This document shows positions 17,799-26,956 of a stretch of DNA of 64,000 nucleotides, piece after piece. The position numbers and the translations under genes are program-made. Position 1 is the stretch's first letter. Each line of letters opens with the position of its first letter. The DNA is from Ruegeria conchae (GTDB lineage: Bacteria > Pseudomonadota > Alphaproteobacteria > Rhodobacterales > Rhodobacteraceae), in NCBI RefSeq assembly GCF_000192475.1, contig NZ_AEYW01000012.1:246591-310590 (forward strand), written 5' to 3'. Under the pieces are notes generated by a model. It worked only from the letters and a program-made list of their open reading frames with translations, made no database searches and was not told the DNA's origin.

Positions 17799-18595
17799 CA
17801 CCTGCCGAGCACGCAAAAGCCGCTGCAGACTTGCTTGACGCCGAACGCAGCGGCAATCAGATCGGCCTTCTGTCTTTGCGTCATCCCGAGATGGGGATGG
17901 ATGATGCTTATGAGGTACAAAACGCAATCTATCGCGCCAAGTTGGCCGAGGGTCGCAGCGTGGTTGGTTGGAAGATAGGCCTGACCTCGAAAGCGATGCA
18001 ATACGCGCTAAACATCGATATACCTGACAGCGGTATCCTGTTTGACGACATGATCTTTGACAATGGCGCAACCGTGCCTGCCGACCGATTCATTCAGCCC
18101 CGCATCGAAGCTGAGATCGCCTTTGTCACCAAATCTCCGTTGGGTGGAGACAACGTGAGCCGAGAAGATGTGATTGCAGCCACTGACTATGTCGCACCTG
18201 CCATCGAAATTCTCGATACACGGATCCAGCGTGTAGACCCCGAGACCGGCAAGACCCGAACCGTGTTCGATACCATCAGTGACAATGCGGCCAATGCTGG
18301 CATTGTGTTGGGTGCCGCGCGTCATAAGATCGATGCTGCTGATCTGCGATGGGTCGGAGCTCTGACATTCCGCAACGGTGAAATCGAAGAAACCGGACTG
18401 GGAGCGGGTGTGCTGAACGACCCAATCGAAAGCGTTGTTTGGCTGGCGCGCCGCATGGCTACATATGGCCAAAGCATTGAGCCCGGCCAGATTATCCTGT
18501 CCGGTAGTTTTATCCGACCGGTCGAATGCCCTTCCGGGACCGAAATCCATGCTGATTTCGGCGCGTTTGGGTCCGTTGACATTCGCTTCGCTTAA
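17795..18595 (+). CDS. hpaH: 2-oxo-hept-4-ene-1,7-dioate hydratase
   Basis: 266 residues, hydratase/decarboxylase (FAH-like) family. [14 protein letters not shown] near 50 and the acidic metal-binding stretch RIEAEIAFV near 104 are typical. It adds water to the dienoate made by the isomerase to give 4-hydroxy-2-oxoheptanedioate, the HpaI substrate. Coupled to the FAH gene by ATGA overlap; hpaI follows 13 bp downstream. Confidence 0.93.
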   Translation: MTPAEHAKAAADLLDAERSGNQIGLLSLRHPEMGMDDAYEVQNAIYRAKLAEGRSVVGWKIGLTSKAMQYALNIDIPDSGILFDDMIFDNGATVPADRFIQPRIEAEIAFVTKSPLGGDNVSREDVIAATDYVAPAIEILDTRIQRVDPETGKTRTVFDTISDNAANAGIVLGAARHKIDAADLRWVGALTFRNGEIEETGLGAGVLNDPIESVVWLARRMATYGQSIEPGQIILSGSFIRPVECPSGTEIHADFGAFGSVDIRFA

Positions 18596-18608
18596 AAGAG
18601 AGTTCGCC

Positions 18609-19673
18609 ATGCCTGCCCCAACAAACCGCTTTAAGATCGCGCTAAAAGAAAAACGCCCCCAAATGGGCTGCTGGATTGGCTTGGCAAGTCCATACGCCGC
18701 CGAAATCTCGGCAACCGCCGGATTTGATTGGCTGCTGGTAGATGGCGAACATGCCCCGAATGATCTGCGCTCGATACTGGAACAGGTGCGCGTGATAGAA
18801 GCCTCCGACAGCATACCACTCGCCCGCTTGCCGATCGGCGAAACATGGTTGATCAAGCAATATCTGGATGCGGGTATTCAAAGTCTCCTTGTACCAATGG
18901 TTGAAACTAAGGATCAGGCAGAAGAACTGGTTCGGGCGGTTCGGTATCCGCCTATTGGGTCACGCGGTGTCGGTTCATCTTTAGCTAGGGCGTCGATGTT
19001 CGCCGCAATCGACGACTATCTCACCACTGCAGATGACCAGATATGTCTGATCGTTCAGGTTGAAAACCGTGCCGGTATGGCGGCACTTGATGGAATTCTG
19101 GAGACCGAGGTTGACGGGGTCTTTATTGGACCAGCAGATCTGGCTGCTGATATGGGCCATATCGGCCAGGCAGGACACCCAGAGGTCAAAGCCGCCGTGC
19201 TTGATGCCATAAAACGCACAGTGGCCGCTGGCAAGGCGGCAGGTATTCTGACTACGGACCCCGAGATGCAGCGCCAATGTCTTGATCTGGGTGCAACCTT
19301 TGTAGCCACCGACATTGATGTAACCCGGTTTGCCAGCGCTATTCGCACGAGCGCGCAAAAAGCGTTGAGCCTGCTTCCTGACCAGACAGCATCGGGACGG
19401 ATGACCTCGGCCAACAGCAGCAAATATCTGCAACAACTCTGCAAGCACTGGTCGCACAAGGCCGAGGTTGAATTCAACGAGACGCACGGCCGGATCAACT
19501 TTTCGGATGGCAAATCTGTCGAGATGTCGGCGACCCAAGACTATCTGTCGATTGTCGCTACAACGCGCGCGCGCGGTGATCTGGAACATTGGAAACAGAT
19601 TATTGAACAACACCTCTTACGCTTCGCCTTCCGCGAAGACTGCACGCCGATCTGGGATCAGAGTTCTTCCTGA
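18609..19673 (+). CDS. hpaI: 4-hydroxy-2-oxoheptanedioate aldolase fused to a DUF2218 domain
   Basis: 354 residues from ATG 18609 (AGAGAGTTCGCC upstream). Residues 1 to about 260 are a full HpaI class II aldolase: WLLVDGEHAPNDL with the catalytic His, then VFIGPADLAADMG with the metal-binding acidic residue. The product is pyruvate plus succinate semialdehyde. Unlike usual HpaI (about 260 residues), the frame runs on for 90 residues into a DUF2218-like domain: LQQLCKHWSHKAEV, then a C-terminal LLRFAFRED. The joint falls at M265 (19401), preceded by GGGACGG, so an internal start could also make the small domain alone. DUF2218 has no known function. Confidence 0.9.
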   Translation: MPAPTNRFKIALKEKRPQMGCWIGLASPYAAEISATAGFDWLLVDGEHAPNDLRSILEQVRVIEASDSIPLARLPIGETWLIKQYLDAGIQSLLVPMVETKDQAEELVRAVRYPPIGSRGVGSSLARASMFAAIDDYLTTADDQICLIVQVENRAGMAALDGILETEVDGVFIGPADLAADMGHIGQAGHPEVKAAVLDAIKRTVAAGKAAGILTTDPEMQRQCLDLGATFVATDIDVTRFASAIRTSAQKALSLLPDQTASGRMTSANSSKYLQQLCKHWSHKAEVEFNETHGRINFSDGKSVEMSATQDYLSIVATTRARGDLEHWKQIIEQHLLRFAFREDCTPIWDQSSS

Positions 19674-19880
19674 TCCGTTCACGCAGATTTGACAGCGACG
19701 AGCCAACAACTGGCCCACTTCTGGTCGCTTATCGGCAGCGGCGCGCCGTTTGACGCATTGAACAAAACCATTGTTTGTGAGACGAACCGGCGCAGTGCAG
19801 CTACGGGCAAGCCAATTGGTGTACTCCAATGTCCTCAACCGAGCGTTGCTGCCAATTCTAGTGGAGAAGGACGGGTACCG

Positions 19881-20888
19881 ATGACCTTGACGCCAATCGA
19901 GCTGCTGAAGGCGAATGCGCCGACAACCCGCCCTGTTGTGGCGCTGAGCGAAGGAGCAGACCCGCGGATAGTAGCAGGGGCGCTGGCGGCACATAGTGCG
20001 GGTGTCGCCGATATCATTCTGGTCGGACCAAAAACAGAGGTTGAAGCCGCATTGCACGCCGAGGGCGCATCAGCTGGCGACGGTATCTCGATCCACGACC
20101 CGGCCCAATCTTCCCTGACTGAGGCTTTTGCAGCCGAGTATTATAACCTGCGAAAACACAAGGGTGTTGACGAAGCCAAGGCGCGGCAGGCGGCGGAAAC
20201 GCCATTGGTCTATGCGGCGATGCTGGTGAGACTCGGACACGCAACAGGCACAGTGGGAGGAGCGGTACATACAACTGGCGATGTTGTCAGAACCGCAATT
20301 CAGGTCATTGGCATGAAACCTGGCGCTGGAATGGTGTCATCCTTTTTTCTGATGTACCCGCCCGAAAACGCACAACCCGGTGCACGTGCGATGCTGTATT
20401 CTGACTGCGGATTAGTAATAGACCCGAATTCGGAAGAATTGGCGAGTATTGCTGCTGCATCGGCGGTTTCCGCGCGCGCCTTGCTGCGGGAAGAACCAAA
20501 AATCGCGATGCTGAGCTTTTCAACCAAGGGCAGCGCACGCCATCCGTCGGTCGACAAAGTAGTCAACGCAACAGAAATACTCCGCGCGAAGCACCCGGAA
20601 TTGAACGTTGATGGAGAGCTGCAATTTGACGCCGCATTTGTTCCATCGATCGGCGAACGCAAATCACCCGGATCGACAGTTGCCGGACAGGCGAACATCA
20701 AGATTTTCCCAAATCTGGATGCCGGGAATATTGGCTATAAGATGACCCAGCGGTTAGGCGGTTATCTGGCAATTGGACCGGTTCTTCAGGGGCTAGCCAA
20801 ACCAGCCAACGACCTCTCGCGGGGCTGTAGTGCAGAGGATGTGACACAGATTATCGCTGTGACCATCCTTCAGGCGCTTGAATCCTAA
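19881..20888 (+). CDS. pta: Phosphate acetyltransferase
   Basis: 335 residues from ATG 19881 with AGAAGGACGGG upstream; 64 further in-frame codons upstream look non-conserved and are not taken. This is the short Pta form consisting of the PTA_PTB domain only. It interconverts acetyl-CoA and acetyl phosphate. Typical stretches are VALSEGADPRIVAGAL near 20-35, HTTGDVVRTAIQVIG near 135, and the C-terminal GPVLQGLAKPANDLSRGC, a Pta signature. No ackA or xsc is adjacent. In Roseobacters short Pta often accompanies sulfonate (xsc) genes, so its place behind the hpa operon is unexplained. Confidence 0.9.
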   Translation: MTLTPIELLKANAPTTRPVVALSEGADPRIVAGALAAHSAGVADIILVGPKTEVEAALHAEGASAGDGISIHDPAQSSLTEAFAAEYYNLRKHKGVDEAKARQAAETPLVYAAMLVRLGHATGTVGGAVHTTGDVVRTAIQVIGMKPGAGMVSSFFLMYPPENAQPGARAMLYSDCGLVIDPNSEELASIAAASAVSARALLREEPKIAMLSFSTKGSARHPSVDKVVNATEILRAKHPELNVDGELQFDAAFVPSIGERKSPGSTVAGQANIKIFPNLDAGNIGYKMTQRLGGYLAIGPVLQGLAKPANDLSRGCSAEDVTQIIAVTILQALES

Positions 20889-21154
20889 AATCAGGCACCT
20901 GGCTTTCAGTTTTGACAGGCTAGCGACCCATTCAAGACACTTGAAGGACCTGTCTGAATGGTCTCCGCCAATGCGTCTCTCCCTCACCTACCTGAAAATG
21001 AAACATCGGGAGACGATCTCCTTCGTGTCGCATTTTGCACGCTGGATGTCTGTTACATCTGAAACCTTGAGGTCAGCACCGAGGTGTATAGTTCGGCGGC
21101 GCTGGAGACTGCGGTGTAAGCACCATTTCTTGGTGATCGCCCAAGCCGGTCAAT

Positions 21155-23233
21155 TCACTTGGAGTCCGCTATAGCAACCCCGTTCCAATCCTCCGGTGGT
21201 GGCGACACCAGATAGGTGTTTGAGCGCTCTATCATAATAGCTGAAGCCTGATCGCCGCCCCGGCCTCGTTCTGCAGCTTCGAAAGCCCGGATCGCCGCTT
21301 CGAAGCGGAGGTTTCGGTAGTGCTCAAGTCCTTCTTCGTAAGCTTTTATCCATGAATGCGATCCCGCAGAACTGTCGGCCATTTCGATTAACTCATAAAT
21401 CACCAGACCACCTGTTCGACCATAAACTGCCAATGTGTCGAGCTCGCGAACCACGATTGAATCACCTGCAGCACGGCGCGTTTCCGGGCCGATCAGAATC
21501 GAAGTTCTATAAATCTTGTTGGCACCTTCAAGACGGCTGGCAATATTAACAGCGTCGCCTATCGCTGTATAATTCAACCGCTCTTCTGAACCGATATTCC
21601 CGACCAGCGCATCGCCTGTATTTAATCCCACACGTATGCTCAGAGGGTGCCCCTCATCATCTTTGATACCTGTTGCGGCAACGAATTCGACAAGATCCAA
21701 AGCCGCCCTGCAGGCATGTTCGGCGTGATCGGCGTCGGCACGCGGGGCACCCCAGAAGGCCATGACAGCATCACCCATGAACTTATCAATCGTCCCATCA
21801 TGCCGGGCGATAGCAGACGATGCAGCGCTGAAGAACGGCGCCATCAACTGAACAATTTCGGGGCCCAGCTTTTCCGAAAGCCCTGTAAAACCAGCCACAT
21901 CACAAAACAGAACTGAAATTCGCTTTAGGTCTCCGCCCGGCTGCGTTTTGATCCCCTCTGCAACCAGCATCCGAACAAGATCAGTTGGTACATATTTGCG
22001 AAAGGCCGATAGGCCTGCCGCCATATTCGCGGTTGCCGCTGAAAGATTCGAAAGTTCGCGAAGCTTTGAGGGTCTGCGGGTGATCTTTTCGGTATCAAAC
22101 CTTTCAACGCGGCTCAGGTCTTCGACGATGCGTGCCAAAGGATTTGCGACAACCGTTCGGACAAGCCAAATTGCCAGCGCCGTTGCGACGACGACAACTC
22201 CGACCAGAATATAGAGCAAGTTCACCAGTGTCTGATTGATTCCGGACAAGAATGCAGACTCGGGAATAACCGTCGCCACGCGCCACCCATAAAACCCCAA
22301 CGGTGTCAGAGCCACTGCATAGGGCACGCCATCGTTCACAATCCTAGTTGTGGAGTTCATGGACGCGCGCGAAATCGAATTCCCCAGCAGTTGCTGCCCG
22401 GACTTCTTGGCAACTTCGTAAAGCTGACCTTCACCCATCCGGGCAGGTGTGATCTCATCCGCCTCGGGATCGGGAACTGCGATCACCTTCCCGTCAGCGT
22501 CAAGAATAAATGCAGCGCCAAATTCACCAGGTCGCAGTGTGCCCAGAAAACGCGACAGCCTGTCAGTTTCGATGACAACCGCCAGAACACCCTGACGCTT
22601 GCGATTTACGTCGACGGGGCCTGCAAACGCATAGACCGTCTTATGACCACCGGGCAGATCGCGGGCTTCGATCCAGTCGGCAGTGCCCCGGCCTATGAAA
22701 TTCCGATACCAAGCGTGATCACGCGGATCAAAGGTTGTCGCCGAGAAAGCCCGTTCTTCGAACTGAATATCACCCGGAATAAAAATGTATCGGTCGGTCC
22801 GCAGCATTCCATCTCGGATTTCGCTGTCGATCTCGATCATCTCAAGCCCACCATCCCCCAAGCGGTGAGCGGCGAAATAATTCCCGTCCGGCCAACCAAA
22901 CATGATCCACGAAATGTTTGGTTGCGCCTGCAGTTGCGACAGAAAGACAAACTCGCGTTTGTCGGCCTGTCGCGTGGCGATGACATCCTGAACAAAGATG
23001 GTTCGCACGGCTGCCCAGGCTGCCTCGGCAGATCTTAGCGTCAAGCCAACTTCGATCCGAACAGTATTTGCGATCTGGCTATTGATCTCAGCCGCCAACA
23101 TTCGGCTGTTCTCGCGTGCAGTCGTCCACCAAAGCGAATGCACCAGAAAAGTTGACACGCCAATCGACAACGCAACCAGCAGAGTCACCGCGATCCCTAC
23201 ACTGATGCGCATGTCTGCTCCAACACGATACAT
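21155..23233 (-). CDS. Membrane adenylate cyclase with extracytoplasmic sensor domain
   Basis: 692 residues. TM1 (about 10-32), a periplasmic sensor of about 300 residues (dCACHE-like, with FDPRDHAWYRNFI), TM2 (about 337-358), a HAMP-like linker, then a class III cyclase domain (about 432-600). Catalytic residues are complete: metal Asp D445 (VLFCDVAGFTG) and D488 (DKFMGDAV), purine-selecting K484 and T556 (NYTAIGDAVN), and transition-state N563 and R567. It should make cAMP in response to an outside ligand. A C-terminal helical segment (about 610-690) follows. It converges with pta, with 266 bp between. Confidence 0.92.
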   Translation of the reverse strand: MYRVGADMRISVGIAVTLLVALSIGVSTFLVHSLWWTTARENSRMLAAEINSQIANTVRIEVGLTLRSAEAAWAAVRTIFVQDVIATRQADKREFVFLSQLQAQPNISWIMFGWPDGNYFAAHRLGDGGLEMIEIDSEIRDGMLRTDRYIFIPGDIQFEERAFSATTFDPRDHAWYRNFIGRGTADWIEARDLPGGHKTVYAFAGPVDVNRKRQGVLAVVIETDRLSRFLGTLRPGEFGAAFILDADGKVIAVPDPEADEITPARMGEGQLYEVAKKSGQQLLGNSISRASMNSTTRIVNDGVPYAVALTPLGFYGWRVATVIPESAFLSGINQTLVNLLYILVGVVVVATALAIWLVRTVVANPLARIVEDLSRVERFDTEKITRRPSKLRELSNLSAATANMAAGLSAFRKYVPTDLVRMLVAEGIKTQPGGDLKRISVLFCDVAGFTGLSEKLGPEIVQLMAPFFSAASSAIARHDGTIDKFMGDAVMAFWGAPRADADHAEHACRAALDLVEFVAATGIKDDEGHPLSIRVGLNTGDALVGNIGSEERLNYTAIGDAVNIASRLEGANKIYRTSILIGPETRRAAGDSIVVRELDTLAVYGRTGGLVIYELIEMADSSAGSHSWIKAYEEGLEHYRNLRFEAAIRAFEAAERGRGGDQASAIMIERSNTYLVSPPPEDWNGVAIADSK

Positions 23234-23660
23234 CGTCGGGAAAATGCAATTTCACTGCGCGATTCGACCATATGATTCCTCATGCCCCGGCCCGACATGG
23301 CCAATCTACCCAGATTGACCACTAAATAGCCTGACCATTTGACGCGCCGTGCCAAATGGCCTCTTTCTCGGTGAATGATCGCACACAAACTGGTAGCAGC
23401 GTAATCAATTCACATTGAACGAACCCGCGCCTTAGAATTCGAAGAGCCAACGACTTCTACCCAGTCACGGTACAAATGAAAATCAGTCGCACTAATCCCA
23501 GGTTCAATGTTCAAGCCCCCGTGTGTGATAGAAACTGAACTTCGATATTTCAATCGTTGCAAAATGACCCGCTCCCGGCTGTTGTCACAATCAGACAGTA
23601 AGAAATTTGGCCAGACCCACCGAGGGAGGTCCGACCGCCGTAAGTTCTCGATATCGCCGA
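23234..23660. other. Intergenic region without recognised gene
   Basis: 427 bp upstream of the cyclase gene and downstream of the class V enzyme gene (both minus strand). The part next to 23233 must hold the cyclase promoter. I found no coding region, RNA or clear terminator in it. Confidence 0.35.
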
Positions 23661-25097
23661 CTACGCCACTTCAAGCGCGTCGGAATTGATGGCGAAGCGA
23701 GCGGTTGCTGGATCGGACATGTAACGCACTTCCAACTCGTCGAGACGACCGGTCAATTCGTTCACGCAATCGATGATGTACTGAACTTTCGCGTCATCCA
23801 TCAGATAACTGAAATTCAGACGTACCCAACCCGGTTTAAGCAACTCTTTTCCATCCCGCAGATCGCTGAATAGCTGTTCGGATTCGGGTTGTCCTATTTC
23901 CAAGAGCCGATGCGCATACGGACCTGCGCAGGCACATCCACCTCGTACCTGAATACCATAAACGTCGCTTAGCATTCGGGTAAAAAGCTGGTGGTGGAAA
24001 CGCGATCCATCAGCACGGCTCACCCGAAACGAAAAGATTGGCAATCGATGCGGGTGACCAACGCCCAACAGGGCCAGTTGCGGGTTTTTGGACCAAGCCT
24101 TCAATGCCATTTCGTTCATCTCTGCTTCGCGTGCAGAGATGAAGGCCTGACTAATTTCGTCTTTGATGATAAAGGCCAGCGCGGCGCGAATATCACCAAT
24201 AACATTGGGGGTGCCTGCCTCTTCGCGGGCTGCGATATCGGACGAGTACCGATGATCCCACGGCGACACGAAGGTTACTGTCCCTCCTCCTGGCCACGAT
24301 GGGATATCCAGACAAACAGTGTCATCGCGCACTATCAATACCCCGCTGCCTCCTGGCCCCCCCGGAAACTTGTGTGGTGAAACAACGACTGCGTCTTTTT
24401 GGCAATCATCGGCGGGGTTCATATCAATCGGCAGATAGGGACCAGCTCCTGCGTAGTCCCAGACCGACAATGCACCATGGGACTTGAGCAATCGCGTGAC
24501 CTCATCGGTCGGAGTGACAATACCCGTGACATTGGACGCTGCCGAAAAGCTGCCAATTTTGACGTCAGCGTCAGCATGATCCTTCAATGCTGCTTCAAGC
24601 AACGCCAGATCAGGGCCACCTTCTGCGGCCTCGGGGATTTCCACTACTTCAGCTTTTGATTCACGCCAAGGCAGCAGATTGGAATGGTGCTCGTAAGGAC
24701 CAATAAAAACAACAGCCTTGGCAGCGTCGTTGATACCAAATAGCGCGACAAGCCGGTTAAGGCCCGAAGTAGCACCAGAACCAGTAAATATCGTGCTGCA
24801 CCCTGCGGCATTAGTAAGACGCGAGATTTCAGCCCGGGCTTCGGCGCGCAGACGGGTCATAAAGGAACCGCAGAACGATGCTTCGGTATGGCTGTTGGCA
24901 TAATAGGGCAGCACGGATTCTCGGATATAGTCCTCAACCTGAGCAAGAGCCCGTCCGGAGGCAACATAATCTGCGTAAACGAGTGATACCTCGCCAAACA
25001 GGCCCGGGATGCTTGCCCCGTCGCCAATTACGCCTTCGCGCAAGTTGCGAACAAGGTTATCGGATTTTAGAGAACTACGAAAATCTGCAAGCGACAT
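23661..25097 (-). CDS. Aminotransferase class V / SufS-like PLP enzyme
   Basis: 478 residues, longer than cysteine desulfurases (about 400). The PLP lysine is K243 in SPHKFPGGPGGSG, the pyridine-nitrogen Asp is D214 (VWDYAGAGPY), and GSGATSGLNRL near 106 forms the phosphate cup. The loop RGGCACAGPYAHRLL near 390 holds two cysteines and resembles the SufS/Csd active-site loop. It could be a cysteine or selenocysteine lyase, or an unrelated epimerase/lyase such as isopenicillin N epimerase-like. An AT-rich 191-bp gap separates it from the P450, so it has its own promoter, but it follows the P450-TRAP operon in the same direction. Confidence 0.8.
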   Translation of the reverse strand: MSLADFRSSLKSDNLVRNLREGVIGDGASIPGLFGEVSLVYADYVASGRALAQVEDYIRESVLPYYANSHTEASFCGSFMTRLRAEARAEISRLTNAAGCSTIFTGSGATSGLNRLVALFGINDAAKAVVFIGPYEHHSNLLPWRESKAEVVEIPEAAEGGPDLALLEAALKDHADADVKIGSFSAASNVTGIVTPTDEVTRLLKSHGALSVWDYAGAGPYLPIDMNPADDCQKDAVVVSPHKFPGGPGGSGVLIVRDDTVCLDIPSWPGGGTVTFVSPWDHRYSSDIAAREEAGTPNVIGDIRAALAFIIKDEISQAFISAREAEMNEMALKAWSKNPQLALLGVGHPHRLPIFSFRVSRADGSRFHHQLFTRMLSDVYGIQVRGGCACAGPYAHRLLEIGQPESEQLFSDLRDGKELLKPGWVRLNFSYLMDDAKVQYIIDCVNELTGRLDELEVRYMSDPATARFAINSDALEVA

Positions 25098-25288
25098 GGG
25101 AATACTCCTTTGATGAGTATTTTATATGTAATCACAAAAAAATATGACCCAAAGTTATCACCATTGGCATATTATTCGATAATTATGAACGAAGAATAGG
25201 GTTGTTATTGGGTTAATTCACCAACTCTAAGTTTCTGCCACACCGTTATCGAGGCGCTCGTTCAATGCCGCCTCCGCATTTATCAAAC

Positions 25289-26485
25289 TCAACGGAGAAA
25301 AACCGGCAGTGAAGTCGGGCCACGAAAAGCAAAACCCCTGAACTCTACAGCCCGCGAGGGATCGGCCTGCATATTTGGAAAACACCGGAACAAATACGGC
25401 AGCAGTGCATCGCTTACCAGTCGACGATACAGATCGCCCCCCATACACCGATGCGGACCCAACCCAAAGGTCTGGTTTGCACTAAGCGGGCGATAAATAT
25501 TGAACAGATGTGGGTCCTGCCAGTAGTCTTCATCATGATTGGCCGAGCCCTGCACAACCAAGATTGTTTCACCTTTAGGCAACGTTACTCCGCGTAGGGC
25601 AATTTCACTGGCAACTATACGTGGGCTGGCCTGAATAGGGGCAACCCAGCGCAGCCCTTCCTCACATGCCAAGTCCCAACGATCGGATTCTATGCAGTGA
25701 TTTAGCTGATCCGGATTGCGTAGAAGCCCGTGGATCGTGGTTGAAATCGCATCACGGCTTTCGACCACCGCGCCCCCGATACAGATTTTTAGATTTGTGC
25801 GTATCTGACTTAGTGAAAGTGGATTAGGCGCATTGACCATCACTGACAAAACGGAAGGATTGGGGTTTTCGCGATGAAAATCGATCATCCTGTCAAAACA
25901 CCGGTTCATTTCATCGTTGGCACGATCGCTGAGCGCAAATACGGCCGGGTCAAAACCCGAGTTCATGGCCCCCGTGATCAAGGCATTCGCCCAACTGAAA
26001 AGTTGATCCTGATCGTCAGGCTGGATGCCTAAAACGTGTTGCAGGTAGAGCGCCGATAGCGGAGCCGCCAAGGTCTGGCGAAGGTCCGTTCTGGTCTGAT
26101 CGCGCAAAGCGGATACAGCCAATTCAGTGACTGCTTGGAACCTAGCCCTCCAGGTATCGCAAATGTGGCGAGCATGAAAGGTTTCCACCATTGCATTTCG
26201 CTCGTCCAGATGCGCCGGACCATCTTTACGCATCAACGTGTTGCCACCAAACGCTCGTTCCATTGCCGTCCTGGAATCGGAGGAATGAAAATGCTGTGAA
26301 TCCGTTTTGGCCAGATAGGTGTCGTCTGCCTTAGTCAAAACAATCCGGCCGATCGCCTCTATCCGGACCACAGGCGCTTCGCGCCGCAAACGCCGATAGA
26401 CAGAGGCTGGATCTCTGTCGAGCATTTCAAGGGTCGTGTCGGAATCTACGGGAACTTCGTGCCTCGCAGCAGAGGGTTCGGTCAT
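25289..26485 (-). CDS. Cytochrome P450
   Basis: 398 residues, bacterial class I size, no membrane anchor. The haem-thiolate motif is FGLGPHRCMGG with C347; the ExxR pair is E276-R279 (EEGLR); the I-helix contains GGAVVESRDAIST, where the usual AGxxT is replaced by an E-S/R version seen in several prokaryotic P450s. PxRIVASEIALRGVTLPKG precedes the haem loop. It is encoded 49 bp after the OsmC gene in the TRAP operon. No ferredoxin or reductase is adjacent, so electrons must come from elsewhere. The substrate is probably what the TRAP system imports (inference). Confidence 0.93.
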   Translation of the reverse strand: MTEPSAARHEVPVDSDTTLEMLDRDPASVYRRLRREAPVVRIEAIGRIVLTKADDTYLAKTDSQHFHSSDSRTAMERAFGGNTLMRKDGPAHLDERNAMVETFHARHICDTWRARFQAVTELAVSALRDQTRTDLRQTLAAPLSALYLQHVLGIQPDDQDQLFSWANALITGAMNSGFDPAVFALSDRANDEMNRCFDRMIDFHRENPNPSVLSVMVNAPNPLSLSQIRTNLKICIGGAVVESRDAISTTIHGLLRNPDQLNHCIESDRWDLACEEGLRWVAPIQASPRIVASEIALRGVTLPKGETILVVQGSANHDEDYWQDPHLFNIYRPLSANQTFGLGPHRCMGGDLYRRLVSDALLPYLFRCFPNMQADPSRAVEFRGFAFRGPTSLPVFLR

Positions 26486-26534
26486 GGCTCTGCTCCTTGT
26501 ACCGAGAAATTGGCTGGCAGCGGCATTCAGGCGA

Positions 26535-26939
26535 TCAGGCCGCCTGAATGTTGATCTCGACTTCGGTGTTCAATGAGTTGCTGACAGTGCAAATAGCTTT
26601 AGCCTGCTTCAAGATGCGGGTGGCCATCACCCCATCATCCACCACATCGCCGATGATCGTGATCTCGGCCTTCTCCAACCGACCGGGCAATTCAGGAGAC
26701 TTGGTGCCTACAATTTTGACCGTGAAAGGATTCAACTGCGATTTACGTTGCGCAGCCGCCCACTCGACTGAACGTATGATACATGAACCAAGCGACGCAA
26801 TCATTGTGTCCACCGGAGTTTCATGCGGCGGATGAGAAATAATGTCGTCAGTATCCCCATAGGCATAGCTGAGTTGTGCACTTCCATCGAAGAACACAAA
26901 GACCGGTCCGAAACTTTTGGGCCTCACTTTCAGAACCAC
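26535..26939 (-). CDS. OsmC/Ohr-family protein
   Basis: 134 residues. The two redox cysteines of the family are C53 (ASLGSCIIRSVEW) and C117 (KAICTVSNSLN). OsmC/Ohr proteins reduce organic or fatty hydroperoxides using a reactive cysteine, and some members bind sulfur compounds. It lies 17 bp downstream of the TRAP large permease and 49 bp before the P450, so it is part of that operon; protection against peroxides formed by the P450 is a plausible but unproven role. Confidence 0.88.
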   Translation of the reverse strand: MVLKVRPKSFGPVFVFFDGSAQLSYAYGDTDDIISHPPHETPVDTMIASLGSCIIRSVEWAAAQRKSQLNPFTVKIVGTKSPELPGRLEKAEITIIGDVVDDGVMATRILKQAKAICTVSNSLNTEVEINIQAA

Positions 26940-26956
26940 AGGGCTGAGCTCCTTTA

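Noticed and set aside
19689..19880. 64-codon in-frame extension upstream of pta
   Set aside because: No family resemblance, and ATG 19881 has a ribosome site and gives the standard Pta N-terminus.
20925..20962. Hairpin GACAGG...CCTGTC with inner TTCAAGACACTTGAA between pta and the cyclase
   Set aside because: Interrupted stem and no T-run; not convincing as a terminator.
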